Positions 1 through 12,605 of a stretch of 64,000 bases of DNA are shown piece by piece. This DNA is from Pycnopodia helianthoides (taxonomy: Eukaryota > Echinodermata > Asteroidea > Forcipulatida > Asteriidae): the NCBI GenBank assembly GCA_032158295.1, contig CM063251.1, forward strand, positions 6,172,253-6,236,252. Direction: 5' to 3'. Under the pieces are notes generated by a model, which was given only the letters and a program-made list of their open reading frames with translations, was not told where the DNA came from and made no database searches. Position 1 is the stretch's first letter. Each line of letters opens with the position of its first letter. A program made the position numbers and the translations under genes.

Positions 1-241
1 TTTTTTCACCCTTTTTAGTTTTGTCATTCAGAAAAAAGTGGTTTAAAATCCGAGATCCCGCATTAGGACTACATTTCACTTAGGTGTTCAAGCTTAAAAC
101 TCTGCCTTGCACTATAAAACAAATAAGTGCGTAGAGAAAATGAATTCGTAAAGTAATGAGATACGCCACATCGCAAGATAGCAGCAGACATACCAGGTAA
201 ATTTCAATTAATCACGTAACTCTGAACGTGCGCACATAGCG

Positions 242-990
242 TTGAATTTTACCACAAGACCAGTCCCCCCCCCCCCTCCCCCTACACACACACACACACA
301 CAAGTGTGAAATGACCTCCAATCGTGGACCCTCCTTTGTTCAACTCTTTGTCCTGACAAACGTGGACCTCATTGTTTTCCTTTGTGATAGCAAACGTGGA
401 CCTATTGTCCCTTTTGTTGAAAGTCCACGGTTTGAATGTCACTACAAACTCACACACACACACAAACACACGTGTGTAAACACCTGCAATCGGGGACCTC
501 CTATTGTCCCTCTTTTGTTTGTACTCTAACTTTTTGGCAACAGCTCTCATTGGTTTTGTACACGTTTCCCAACTGGGGACCTTTCCCCAAACGGGGACCC
601 TATTGTCCTCTTTTGTTATAGGTCCCCGGTTTGAATGTGTATACCTACCCACACACACACAAGTGTGTAATGATCTCCAATCGTGGACCCTCCTTTGTTC
701 AACTCTTTGTCCTGACAAACGTGGACCCCATTGTTTTCCTTTGTGATAGCAAACGTGGACCTATTGTCCCTTTTGTTGCAAGTCCTCGGTTTGAATGTCA
801 CTACAAACTCACACACACACAAACACATGTTTGTAGATCCCTTAAATCGAGGACTTCTCTTTGTTCTCCCATTGTTTGGACTTGTTTGGGGTTTTTTGCG
901 ACGTCCCCATTGGTTTTGTACACGAAAGCGAAGAGAGGACCTCCTGTCAAAACTCGGATCCATTTTGTTAAAGTACTCGGTTTCAACGAG
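242..990 (+). repeat. Higher-order CA-rich tandem repeat
   Basis: Four subunits of about 165-190 bp begin near AATCGTGGACC or AATCGGGGACC (about 319, 487, 678, 844) and end in GGTTTGAATGT plus a CA tract. Subunits 1 and 3 are almost identical, giving a higher-order period near 359 bp; 2 and 4 are more diverged. The open frames across it are by-products. Confidence 0.88.
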
Positions 991-999
991 TAGACACGC

Positions 1000-1596
1000 T
1001 CATGCAAAACAAAATTATCGCTCTCTTTTTCATTTCAAGTAGCACAATTTAGACAAAAAAGTTGACACCGAAGTTATGGATTTCGGGAAACCATTCTGGT
1101 CAAACAAATCAAGGATCTTATAATATTAGTATAGAATGTCCTTCTGGTTCAATGAAACGTTCTACCCCGTGACCATAATTAGTACATACAATTTCCATCA
1201 TGTAGTGTTTCATTGAAATGAAAAAATATTATAATCAGCTATGACTTAATAACTCAACGTGTGATATTGAAGTATGACCCCTCCCCCGGACCATCAGCAC
1301 ATTTTTTTATCAGCACAAGGATGCTACACCGTTTGATACCTTTAAAAAAAATCTTTCCCAAAGGCTAAATCTCAAGTTCAAGGGAATATGACGTCATCGT
1401 TGTGCCATTTAGAATCCCGGATGTGACACACGTGTCCTATAATTGAGCAAGACACTAATTAATTTTCAATACCCAGGAGTAAATTACAGGCATTCCTGCA
1501 AGTGTAGATATTGTTTACTTGACTTGCGTGCAGGGGCCCCGCACCTCTCAAGGCCAAAGAACATGCGATTTGATACCCGCTTTAAAAACAGGCTTA
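1000..1596. other. Flanking DNA, no gene seen
   Basis: AT-rich sequence with short open frames only. Nothing recognisable. Confidence 0.6.
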
Positions 1597-1978
1597 AATG
1601 GACACGTTGCCTTGGATTAGGCAATATGGGCCATACAAAAAGCTTTTGAAAGTATTCGTTATGAATTGAATATGGTTGGAAATATATTTTTTTTAAAGTA
1701 GAATATAACGATCCACACAAATACGCCTCGAAATTGTGTGGTTTTTCTTATACTTCGTGATCTAACACGGTCCGCCATTATGTAGAACCACATTTTTTAC
1801 TTGACAAAATGGCAGACCGTGTTAAACAATTAAAGGAAAACCACGCAATTTCCAGACATATGTGGATCGTTATATCATACTTTTAAAACATCTTTCCAAC
1901 CATACTCATTTCATAACAAACGCTTTGCTTTTTATAGCCCAAATCGCCAAATCCAAGGCAACGTTTCCCTTTTACATG
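1597..1978. mobile_element. Long foldback element
   Basis: The left arm (GACACGTTGCCTTGGATTAG, TATGGTTGGAAATAT, ATAACGATCCACA, TGTGTGGTTTTTC, AACACGGTCCGCCATT) pairs with the right arm (AATGGCAGACCGTGTT through CCAAATCCAAGGCAACGTTT). Each arm is about 170-190 bp with 10-20 percent mismatch; the loop is about 30 bp. Confidence 0.8.
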
Positions 1979-3623
1979 TCTGTTGTTATTTGTCTCTGTC
2001 TCTGAACAGTACACTTTTATCTCCCATTTTCTGAGAGCGGGTGGCATTTTTCCCCTTTTTTCATACATGATGAAACTTTCCAAATGCCGCTTCTAATTGT
2101 AAGCGAGAAGCGCGTCTAATACATCATATCAATTCATTACTCCCAAGCGCATTCGTCATCAAAATATATCTGTCCAATATGTCATCAGCCAGCGAGATGT
2201 ATCCCCACCTCGGTCGACTGAGGTTTCTTATCTTTCGGTGATGGGGATCAATGCAAGGACACACACAAAGCTAATGTTTCAAAATCTTCGGGTCTTGAGG
2301 GTAATTCCTGGAGATTCGTCTCTGGGATCCGGTTTGAGATCGTGCAACTACACTGGTCTACAGTTAAGATGGTGATTTATATAGCCATGCGTGTTATACC
2401 AGGGACGCTGCCGGCGTATGGCGAAGGGTTGTCTGACGTATTGAATTCCATGCTTCACTATTATGTGTATATTCATTTTGTAACCGGTTTTTCAACATTT
2501 ACAAAAACGCGCTTGTATCGCCCCAAACCTGCAAAACTGAAGCGGTGCTCATAAGAGACGGATTCGGATATTCGTTTTAAGGGTTTACCGAAGGGAGTTG
2601 ACGGGGAGTACATCCTGCGGCAAAAACTGGAGTCAGCAAGGACAAACTTGAGAGCTCCCTACGTATGATTGTAGAAAAGCAGTTTGTGGCATTCAGATGT
2701 ATAGGCCTATACGCATCGCTGTCCTCTTTTGTTTGTCCCTTCCGAGTCATATGTTAAGTTAACATTTCATTTCCTTCCATTCAAATCCATGTCGCCCAGA
2801 CTGACTCCAGATCATCTTGGGAGTCAAAAAGTCCCTCAAGTCAACAACTCTTAGAAAGACATACACAGAATAATGCCGAAACGCCCAGGCAAACGATTCC
2901 CTGCGTAAACCAACTCACCTCCGACGGAAAAACACTCGACTTTCCGTGACGCACGTACATTGTTCCCGGGTTTTATCACAATCCATTATCGTACAGCACT
3001 AATTAAAGAACATACGATGACGCGCACGTAGCTCCAGACAAAATTAGTAAACCAAAACAACCGGCTATTTTTGTACGGCGGTGTTGGAACTTGATAGCAA
3101 TCTTGTACGGTGCTTAATCATCACTTAACGAGGGGAACAAATCACTGGTGTGATTGGAGGTGACCTTTCGATGTGTTTAATGTATTACAGACCACTGGGT
3201 TGCTCGGGATTGATTGAGGTCGATTACTGGTATCGTTCTCTCACAAGAAATGAATCCTATTCTTAAAGGTGCGTTTTGAGTACTCGTTGAAACCCGTTTG
3301 GTTTTAACTCTCTTTGGTTTCCAAAGAGTAAAATTCCTTCCAGGAGATTTACGACCATCCTGTGAAGTGCCGTCATGCCATCGAGAACATGTACTTTTTT
3401 AGGCGCAGATTTTGTATAGTATATATCAAAATAACAACTGATTTGTGAGTGACAAATGTCCTTGTAATTTATTAGTTTTAGTGTTATATCTTTCTGGTAA
3501 TGAACCAAGGGAAACTGAAAAACGACTAGCACTTTAACCTGAAGATACCGGAGTGAAGGAGATTTAAGAAATGACAGTTTTTGTATGAGAACGAACACCC
3601 ATATAGTGTAAACTCACGCAATC
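1979..3623. other. Flanking DNA, no gene seen
   Basis: No exon-like or repeat structure that I can support. A 111-codon minus-strand open frame at 3263-3598 has no recognisable domain. Confidence 0.55.
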
Positions 3624-3657
3624 AGGGCCCAATTTCATATAGCTGAAATTGGGCCCA
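3624..3657. mobile_element. Collapsed foldback remnant (GGGCCCAATTTCATA)
   Basis: Perfect short palindrome: GGGCCCAATTTCA, a few bases, then TGAAATTGGGCCC. It carries the same ends as the element at 44246-44442, as if only the termini remain. Confidence 0.6.
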
Positions 3658-3658
3658 G

Positions 3659-3760
3659 GTAAGGCCTGAAAACCCGATCAACGAGCAAGGCCGGGATTTG
3701 AACCGTGATGTAAGAGGTGACACACGGGAAAGAAACCACCGAGTCAAAGTGAGAACATTG
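3659..3760 (-). mobile_element. tRNA-like SINE fragment
   Basis: The minus strand contains GGTTCAAATCCCGGCC, a good pol III box B, downstream of a tRNA-like segment. No box A of good quality, so a fragment. Confidence 0.5.
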
Positions 3761-5051
3761 TTCGTAAAAAAATAATAATAGGCTAATAATAATGAATTTG
3801 AATATTTATTATCGGTGTTACCAAGCCTTTGAAAGAACTTTAATTTAAATCAACCCATTTTTATAAAAGATCTACTTGGAAATTAGTTTTTAAGAGTTAG
3901 TTCTTCCCAATAGAATTATCTGCTTCGCTATTACTATTTAAACGATTCATTAATTAATTAAATGTTATCTCATTTAATTTCTCCGTTCCACACGAAATAT
4001 TTATGCCAATGCCGGAAGTAGCTCTTAAGCTATTCTAGATCGGCAAAATACATCTGTATGCAAATTGATTGTGATTTGATTCCTCTGGACGGTGCAATGT
4101 TGAATACAAGTTGATATGGTGACAATGTTAGTTTGCTTGCTATTTATGTTATAACAAGATTAAAGTAGACAAGAATATGCAATCAAGTTCTCATTAATTT
4201 GTTATTTTTGAAAAAACAAAGCAGTAAAAATCTCGATTTTTTGTTTAAAGTATTATAAACAATCGAAGACCTAAACTGGAGCTATTCGCAGCATAAATCA
4301 CAGCGCACCTTCAAAATGATTGGTTTAATTCCTCCTTTAAACATGGTACCTATACAAATATGTTAACTATCAAAATGCAAGACACAGTGCAGTTTGAATG
4401 TCAAGCAACAATAAATTGCTTTGCGTTGAATTTGCTGCTGACACAAGAAACACATCCACACATTTTGGTTGTTGCATATTGTTATAAATTATTGCACAAG
4501 CCTTTTAAACACACGTACTGTACACACGCAATCACTACATCTGCCTGTCTGTTTTTTCACTGTCGTAATGTATCAAGGATATTAGTCCCTAATTATTGAT
4601 CACGAAGTCTGATAAGAAATAGGTGCAGATGTGACATGCGGGTATACGAAGCTTGCCTAGAGATTTATCGCCTGAGATATTTAAAATGTCATTATTGTGG
4701 CCATTAGTGTAGCCTGTTCGTGCGCGTTGGTGTAACCCAAGCACACCGTTCGTGACTGTTGATACCTTTTCTTCAAAAGATCTGTACACGCGCGGACTTT
4801 TAGATGCCTTTAGTACACGACTGTGTAAAATATCAGAAAGAAACCATTGTGAACTTGTGTGTTTCGTCTGTTGGCACGGTTTGTGATGGAATTGTGGTAT
4901 TGTTGCTTGCGTCAGGGCTCTTTTTTTTCTTTCGGTGTAGACGATTAATATCGAGTGACAAAATCTGTTCAGATGGATTTGAAAATATGCATGGTGGAGA
5001 TACGATCTAGTAAAGTTTGCGGTAACACCATGTGGATGACAAAACTCACCT
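3761..5051. other. Flanking DNA, no gene seen
   Basis: AT-rich. Short open frames without domains. Confidence 0.55.
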
Positions 5052-5560
5052 ATGAGTTTCTCTCTGAAAAGAACCGGTGGTGTTAAAGAACTCGACGTTT
5101 CGATCTTTAGTCTCTGATCGTCTTCAGGAGAAAGCTAGACTCTGATGCTTCAGGCTGTATAAGTCCTGACGCATAATCTTTGGAGCGCAAAGGCCGAAAA
5201 GCTGGAACAAGATCCCGTGGTGAGAAGATTAGCTCAATGGTGAGCAAAGGCGGGAAAGCTGGCACTGGATGCTATAGTGGAGGTGTTAAAGAAGTGTGGA
5301 CCTGAGAACAAAAGAGGTTTACACAATGTAGGAACTTGAAACACAGTGTTTTTACAGTGTTGAAAAATAGGATTTTTCTTAAGTGCACAGAAAACAGGAA
5401 TGTCCACAGAGTGTATGCAGCACAGAGCTGTGTGTGGGGAAGTGTGTGCTCACTAAACTGTGTCAGAGTCCGGCTTTCTCCTGAAGTCGATCAGAGGCTG
5501 AGCATACTGATCGAGCTGTTTCTTTTCAGAACCACTAAAGTACTACGACTCCTCACAAGA
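5052..5560. mobile_element. Composite inverted-repeat element
   Basis: The left arm (TCTGAAAAGAACCGGTGGT, GATCGTCTTCAGGAGAAAGC) is the inverted match of the right arm (GGCTTTCTCCTGAAGTCGATC, TTTTCAGAACCACTAAAG). The interior (about 5286-5465) is a second repeat also found inverted at about 38630-38815. The arms share words with the foldback at 42471-42674. Confidence 0.65.
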
Positions 5561-6582
5561 GAGATTGTTCATGTACATGGCGTTCACAGCAAACTTTACC
5601 CAAAAATATAGTCAATTGTTTTTGATTCATCATGTTTGCATCGGTCAAACTCGATCATGCAATTTCTTACACCGTTGACCTTTCAATCCAAGGCATCTTC
5701 AGCAAAGGGGGAGGGGGTAGAGATCGGACTTTGTCACAATTAAAAGTCCACGCATGCAGGTTTATCAAATAGACACTGTACATAATGAGCGCTACATTAG
5801 CAGGGTGTGTAGCCCCAAGACTGTCCTGCGACCTATAGGTCTTATGTGAGGACACCAATCACCACTAGCAATGTGTGTGCCATTCTCTCCCCCCACTTCA
5901 TCCGTATTTGTTCTGTGTCACTACCAATGATAAAGACACGTACGGCTAACCAAGAATGCGCTCTCATTGCCAAGTACTCCCCACCTTCTTGATCATCGGT
6001 AAACACTCTTTCCTCCTTGCCCTTGCTCCGTAAACACGGACGGGAAATATTCCTGCTATCCCCGTACCATACGCCTCGATGTGCGGTCCACACGTATCGA
6101 TCTCGTTGCTGACGTACATTTTCCTTTCTTCATTGTAAAAATATGTAGGCCCATCTTGGGGAAAATCATAACCCAAAGTGTAGGCCAAAACCTATAATAA
6201 GCAGTTGGTTATAACTGCTGTTTTTAAGCGATGGCGGGCATAATGCACAGACTGTTCAATGCCAAAAAAAATCCCCGAAAATTACTGGAGGACAACAACA
6301 ATCGAGACCGAAATGCCTCATTGCGTTGTGCCCCAAAATGTCGAATCTTTAAATACCGAAATGTAAAATAAAAGAATTAGTATACCGGTTTTGGTGGGGA
6401 AAACAATTAGTTTCAGTATCAAACTAGAAGCTCACTGATCATCGAGTTCACACAAGTACCAATCCTCTGGGAAATATTCCCGTCTGAAATAGTGTCAAAG
6501 TCAAGATTAGCGTTTGACAAAAAGCATCGATGGCTTATTGCGATTACACTTGAAGTGATACGAGGGGGAGGTATAGGAGGAA
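5561..6582. other. Flanking DNA, no gene seen
   Basis: No gene. Around 6390-6500 the words CAGTATCAAACTAGAAGCTC and CCGTCTGAAATAGTGTCAAAG recur in changed form near 16990-17090 and 24990-25110, so a diffuse repeat is present. Confidence 0.45.
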
Positions 6583-6641
6583 CGGTCCTCTACAGTCAGG
6601 GGCCTGACCAATTTCTGGGTCAGTGTGCCACGGAATGTATG

Positions 6642-6800
6642 ACCCTTTTCGAATTCACGGCTTCGGCTCCAAAATCGGCTCAGGCTAGCTAGGCTCCCTC
6701 AATTATTTTAACTTACGCATGCTTTGCGGTCAGGGTTTCAGACAACAAAACTGGGCCTGAAGCCCAATCCGGAGCCGAAGCCGTGGATTCGAAAAGGGCC
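6642..6800 (+). mobile_element. Miniature inverted-repeat element, CCCTTTTCGAAT ends
   Basis: Starts CCCTTTTCGAATTCACGGCT and ends in its inverted complement, AGCCGTGGATTCGAAAAGGG. A second full copy in the opposite orientation lies at 25286-25446. Confidence 0.8.
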
Positions 6801-6832
6801 TATATCAAACTGGTCTAGAAATTGTCAAACTG

Positions 6833-6973
6833 AGGCCGTGTCCGAATTGGCGGCTACAGCTACGGCTGGGGCTAGATTTCCGCGTCATCATGCGTTGAAG
6901 TATAGGACGTCCTTAGCAACACCCACAGCAACAGTCGTAGCCCTAGCCGTAGCCGTCATTTCGGATACGGCCT
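6833..6973. mobile_element. Foldback element, GGCCGTGTCCGAAT ends
   Basis: AGGCCGTGTCCGAATTGGCG at the left and a degraded inverted match ending ATTTCGGATACGGCCT at the right, with GGCTACGGCT/AGCCGTAGCC words in the arms and a GTCCTTAGCAACACC loop. Same family as 13759-13910 and 31066-31186. Confidence 0.78.
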
Positions 6974-7096
6974 GACACAAAATCCCAGCCCAAATTCCAT
7001 TTGTAACCACTGCCGTGTCAGCCTGACCCAGAATAGGTTCATGCCCCCCTGTTAACCTGGTTCCGGTTCATTTCTGACCTAGGAGTTTTTAGAGTG

Positions 7097-9540
7097 GTAT
7101 CAAAAGCGGTCGAGCATTCACAATCTACCCAATGTGACGTCTCAAATGTATACTATATATCCAGTAACTAATATAATTCCTCAAAAGATATGAAAATAGC
7201 ACAGCTACAGGCACAGTCAATTATTATACAACTACTTGCAAAAGCTTAATATTTCTCTTAATACAATGGTTATGAAACAAGAAAATTGAATTTTCATGGA
7301 ATTTCCCAAAGCAAATTGTTCCCCCTTTAAAGCACATCATGTTGTTGTTATTGAACCCTGTACATATTTCTGACACTGGAAAACGCTGTAAACATTATTT
7401 TTAAGAATGTCAACACCCAATATCAAGTAGTTAGTCACTGGCATTATTCTGTAGAATCTTCCCAACCCATTAATAGCCGAAACTAAATGTGTCACAAGGT
7501 GACCATGTCGTTCCATCCGGGAAACAAAAATCCAGGCTCACTGTTTGGGGGTTATATTTTTTTTCTTCTTCGCATCAAGTATAATTACATAAAGGTTCCC
7601 AGGGTAAGATTCTTGTTGTTCGGAAAGCAGTAACCTTCATTCAAAACAGCCGACCACGAGCCCCAATTGGGTTGTACAGGCGCACCTTATTTTAATGACA
7701 AATTGATGCAGCTTTCTCCTGCATATGAGATAGTTGAGCACGGACATCCTTTTACATACACGCCCACACCAAATGCATTCTCTAACTATAGCATCATAGC
7801 AGTTTATAAATACAAAAACAAACTGGGGGTTCAGTATGACTGACGGCAGACAGGACTGCACAGAATTGAACACTTGAAAAATCCTTTGAATGCAGTAAGT
7901 AATTACTAATAACTCACTCTACGTAACATGAATATTGGCCTATGGATATGGATGTTCAAGCTGATTTTTTTTTCTTCGTGGCAGGTTGCGTCTGGATGAA
8001 ATTTGATACAGTGTGGGTGAAGATTCCTTCCAGAACTCACGGCGTGTTTTTGTCTCTCCTTTTTTTTTTTTTTTTTTTTTTTTGCTTTTCCTTTTTGTGG
8101 CGAGCCCAACCTCCCTTGTCCGTAAAGGTATTCACTATGCTTTACCTTTACATGAGGAAAGAAAAAGGTAACCAACTTGCCGTTGAAATTTCAAGAAATT
8201 GAAGAAAAGAAGCATTTCCCTTCAGTCTTTTTAAACAAAATGAGGAGCATAGCCGAATAACTTCAGAATGTACACCCTGAATGCGTGACTTGAACAACGT
8301 ACTGTGGGATCCAGAAGGCACAGACTCGTTCAAGACCTTTAACTCCCCTATAATGCTCCCTTGTTTCCTGTATCAAGCTTGATTTCAATCTAGGTTACAT
8401 TTTGTACAACGCCTTCGGACATTTCAACCCCTGGCTCATGCACCGTTGTCTAATGATCACATTTACTTTACTCTCATCTCTATCATTTTATTTACATAAA
8501 GTAATATGTGATATAGAGGTTTTTCAGCTGACGTCACTGGCCCCGACTACCGCAACGGCAGCCATCTTGCCGGTCATGGTTACGGTAATGAACTGTGATC
8601 TTGGCTCTGGTCATTGACCGGCAATATGGCGTCTCAAACACACAGTCACGTGATAACATCACGTGACAATGCAGGTAGAGTTTGGAAAATGATCAAACTC
8701 AACACATACAAAACAATGCTTTCTTAAACGAACAGCCTGGCCAGCTAGAAGAAATATTGCATATATTTACTTTCATGTTTTCATTTCAAAGCATGTTCAC
8801 CGACCCCGCCCCCCTCCCGAATGTGTCAACATTTTGAACGTTTTGTAGGCGGCTAATAAATATTTTCTTGAGTTGACGTCTATGTCACGATTTTCACACA
8901 ACATTTCCGGCTATCCATATTTTATGCCAAACAAATTTCGAGTCTTTTTTATTACAACAATCAATCTTGTTAAAGTATCATTAGCTGACGAAGCAAGAAT
9001 AAATGACAGATACCTCACAACCAGGGGTCTGTTTTATAAAGCTGTTCAAAACAGAAAGCATTGCTTTATAAACTGATTTATTTTCTAAGCAAAAGTTAGC
9101 AGGGTACTGAGCAGCTTTTTGAAATTTTGCCCGGGGATCGGAACGTACACCCAGCTCTCATTTTACTTGATATCTCCAGGATCCCCATACTTTTGGTGAA
9201 GTGATATGGTTTTTCGGGCATGTTGCTTTTTATGAAGATGTCGCCATGTTGGCTGGCTCCGTTGTATATCAGTTCGTACAATCTTAAGCTATGGATCCAC
9301 CTTTTTTGTCCTCATTATCATAGGCAGCTGCACTACAGTTAGAAACCTTATAAAATACAATGCACTCCCGGGTAGCATGTTTTAAAAATCGAATGTTATT
9401 ATGGTGGTGTTTGTGTTCGCTTTCAAAATCAAAATGAAGACAAGATCCAGGTCACGAACTGAAACATTATGAGTGTTTATAATTTGTGTATAATTATGCG
9501 TCTTTTAAAGGAAACCCCCATGTTTTGTTTATACTGGAAA
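7097..9540. other. Flanking DNA, no gene seen
   Basis: Contains a T run at 8060-8082 and little else. GC-rich words near 8520-8660 (CCATCTTGCCGGTCA, GACCGGCAATATGGCG) form an imperfect inverted pair. No gene. Confidence 0.5.
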
Positions 9541-9689
9541 TCCCTAAAATCGCTTGTGTCGGCACCAATCCGGATCCGGAACTTGGAGGTCTAGACCCAT
9601 TTCCGGATCAGTGTGACCCGTTTTGTGAACTAAAGGTCTAACCAATCCGGAGGCACGGTACAGTACTTTAGGTTTATTGTCATTTTGAC

Positions 9690-9830
9690 TCGCGGATTCC
9701 GAGCCAGGATAACCCATGAGTGGGTGGGACTGGCCTCATTAGACTCAGGTTACGGGTTTAATTCCGACCCCGTGGGTTCCTGTCTGTGACCTTTTCTTGG
9801 AATCCTCCCTGTCCGCCATGACAGTGCGTT
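9690..9830 (+). mobile_element. Possible tRNA-like SINE fragment
   Basis: GGGTTTAATTCCGACCCCGTG resembles a degraded box B, after CATTAGACTCAGGTTAC. Weak. Confidence 0.3.
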
Positions 9831-11590
9831 AACCTGATGCAGCGGCCAATAGCATTTGACACCTAATCAATAAATGTCATCTTTTCCAATAGTCAAGCCT
9901 CCTTTGCCATCCAACGTAGATGCAGCTTCACACCTCCCTCACTGATAGGTACTTTATAGCCCGACCACATGAATTATGTACTCTGCAACTTCAAAATTAT
10001 GTACAGTTGTCTTGACGTGCAATAACAAATCGACTGACAGGCTGTCCAAATGATTTAGAGAAAGCTCTGTTTTCTGTGAAAATAATATGCAAGACGTGAG
10101 AGCGAATGCATTATGGCTGTAATCACTTTATTCTTATATTATATCGCTGGCAAATTGAGTGAAGCTCTGTGTGGGCTTTTATGACATAGTGTTTGTTGTG
10201 ATAGTATTTCAATGTATGTATATGCATGTTTTTATCCCCTATACGCTGATGCTGCTCCAAGATACCCCCATCGCTTGCTTATTTGTCTTGCTCTTTTTAT
10301 TCAATTAATATGACGGGTATTGATGTATCAATCGGACGAACATTTGCTCCCGATAAACACACCATGCATCTAACCTTTAAATTTGATCATCAAATGAGGG
10401 GGTTACTTTAAGTTCATATTTTCATACTTTGATTTGTCAACTCGAACATTTAAAACGAAAATGGGCGTTAGGGGACATCGCAGAACAGTCCTTCAGACGA
10501 CGGGAAATCATATCCTGGACAAATGGTGTAGGTTTTAACAAAATATGAATCTTCTGGAAGTTGTTTCGATCATGTATCGTACCTTTAAGATGCAATGCAT
10601 AAAATAAATATATAATCTAAGCAGGATGACTGATACATCATGATAATGTTTCAGCAATTTTACACAGCTTGAATGATGAAAACGATATTACACCGCCAGA
10701 TTTATTTCTCACTGTGGATGGCCGTTATACTCATATGCATAATTTAAAGGAGTACTCTTCTCTCTACAAAATATTTTTTGTAAACCGGGTCAGAATTGAA
10801 CCGGGTCCCAGGGTACCAGACCCATATCTGGGTCATGCTGACCCGGAAACTGTTTTTTTTTTTTAATGTGATTTTAGCTCGGATTCCACATCAGGTTGAC
10901 GCAACTGGGAAAAAAGGGCTGATATGTTTAAGGGAAAGCACTGTTAAATGGTTTCGTATTTTGATTTTTTTGAAAATGTAACGATGCATATTTAAATTGC
11001 CCGGGCAGCATTTGTGAGTTCATTATGATACACAGACTTGCTTGGTCACAGCTGAATTCCACAGACAAAACACAGTGTTGCTGTATGTCACGTGCAAGCT
11101 TTTGCATAGTAATACAATCAGTGATTCAATAAACCCTACACGATTTCTAACGTGCTCATTTTCGGTACGCTTATGGAGACCAAGGACCAAACGAAAATGG
11201 GAAAACAAAAGGTCTCCATAGGGAAATTCTAAAGACTGGGGTGCTCGACAAGGAAGTTTGTGCACAAAGTCTATGGAAAACGTTAAGTGCACGGATAAAG
11301 GAAAGAACAAAAGAATGCTCCACAGGGATGCTTTTTTGAAAATGGGTGAGTGTCTGGAAGCAAGTGTTCCAGATTTATCCTATTTGGAAGTTGTTGTGTT
11401 CTAAAAGAAACATGTTTAAGATATGAGAAAGTCAAAATCGAGCACACATTTTCATTCAGCAAGATATAATGTCCCAGAAAATAGCCCAATTTACAATGTA
11501 AGAGTCTGTGAAAAGAGACAGCATTTCGAACGAAACTGTTTCTCAAGATTGGTCCTAGCTCTATGGTACCACTATAGTATAGACCATGTA
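9831..11590. other. Flanking DNA with one half copy of the GGGTCA family
   Basis: At 10785-10860 GGGTCAGAATTGAACCGGGT and ATCTGGGTCATGCTGACCCG mark half a GGGTCA element. The rest shows no gene. Confidence 0.5.
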
Positions 11591-11596
11591 ACCTAT

Positions 11597-11770
11597 GTTT
11601 ACAAAGAAAGTGCAGCTGGTACAGTCCAGGGTTTTCCTGGCAGGCAAGATACTAAACCGGTCTGATGGAAAGTTTTTCATTGTGTGTCAAAATTTCCACA
11701 TAAATTTAAGAGTTCTGAAAATAACAGCTCAACAAGTTTCCCGATGTGTCCCATTTGTTGATATCAAATG
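11597..11770 (+). repeat. Dispersed repeat shared with 30436-30640
   Basis: The words CTGGCAGGCAAGATACT, GGAAA, CACATAAATT and AGCTCAACAAG/TGTCCC occur in the same order in both places. The open frames share FLAGK, CQN and HIN, suggesting either a short interspersed repeat or an old coding fragment. Confidence 0.5.
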
Positions 11771-11839
11771 TTCATAAAAGTCAGACAGTGCAATCTCGAT
11801 ATTAAAGATATAAGAGTTAATGTCTTAATTTCAAATTTT

Positions 11840-12035
11840 CTTAATTTCAAATATTTGGGTGGAAAAGTACCTCTTTCTCTAAAACTACTTTCCCTCTAAG
11901 GGGGTCGTTTCTAACAATGTTTTATCATATCAAAAGCTCTCCAGTGATCTGATATACCTCTATGTTTATACCAAGTAAGTTTGTAAGGTTATTAACTTGT
12001 GGAGTAATTGCCAAAAGTACACACTGTCTTAAAGA
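11840..12035 (+). mobile_element. Diverged fragment of the TTAA miniature transposon family
   Basis: Shares the words TACCTCTTTCTCTAAAACTA, TCGTTTCTAACAATGTTTTA, AGCTCTCCA and CCAAGTAAGTTT, in order, with the right half of the 46635-46997 family. The left half is missing. Confidence 0.6.
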
Positions 12036-12285
12036 AATATTTACTCGATCGTTTTGTTTGTTTGAGCTGACATAACCCCTTCCATCAAACAAAAGTACTG
12101 TCTGTGTTTCTTGGTATGATTCATTCAGGCCTGAAATTAACATTCTTAGGGCACGGGGAATGAGACGACAGACATCAAAGTGTAACATGGACAAGATCGC
12201 TTGTTGAAAAACCTGCGTCAAATCTGATGAAATTGAAGCACCTTCTTGAGTGCCATGTCAAACAGTAAAGGCCACTCTTTATTCA

Positions 12286-12329
12286 CCCCCCCCCCCCCAC
12301 ACACACACACACACACTCTCCTCTCTCTC
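12286..12329 (+). repeat. C run, CA and CT microsatellite
   Basis: CCCCCCCCCCCC, then ACAC repeats, then CTCTCTCT. Confidence 0.9.
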
Positions 12330-12439
12330 TCATTAAATTAATGTAACACAACCAAAGCTGACACCTTCAAGGTGTACTTTAAAGTTACATGTTTAACTGC
12401 AGGGAACAACACAAATTGTTGAACCGCAATAGGTGATTA

Positions 12440-12605
12440 GTTATGGTTAAATGGTTATATGGTTTGGTTATATGGTTATGGTTATATATTTATGGTTGTA
12501 TGATTATAATTTATATATTAAAGGTTCTGGTTGTATGTTATGGTTATATGTTATGGTTGTATGGCTGGTTATATTTTGTGGTTGTATGTTTATGGATGAA
12601 TGTTG
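12440..12605 (+). repeat. GGTTATATGGTTATG degenerate tandem repeat
   Basis: Repeated GGTTATATG/GGTTGTATG words over about 160 bp. Confidence 0.8.

Larger units (their letters stand above)
6583..7096. mobile_element. GGGTCA-type element interrupted by two other elements
   Basis: Starts CTACAGTCAGGGGCCTGACC and TTCTGGGTCAG, and resumes at 7018 with GACCCAGAATAGGTTCATGC, ending TGACCTAGGAGTTTTTAGAG. These are the two ends of the GGGTCA family; the gap is filled by the elements at 6642-6800 and 6833-6973. Confidence 0.6.
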
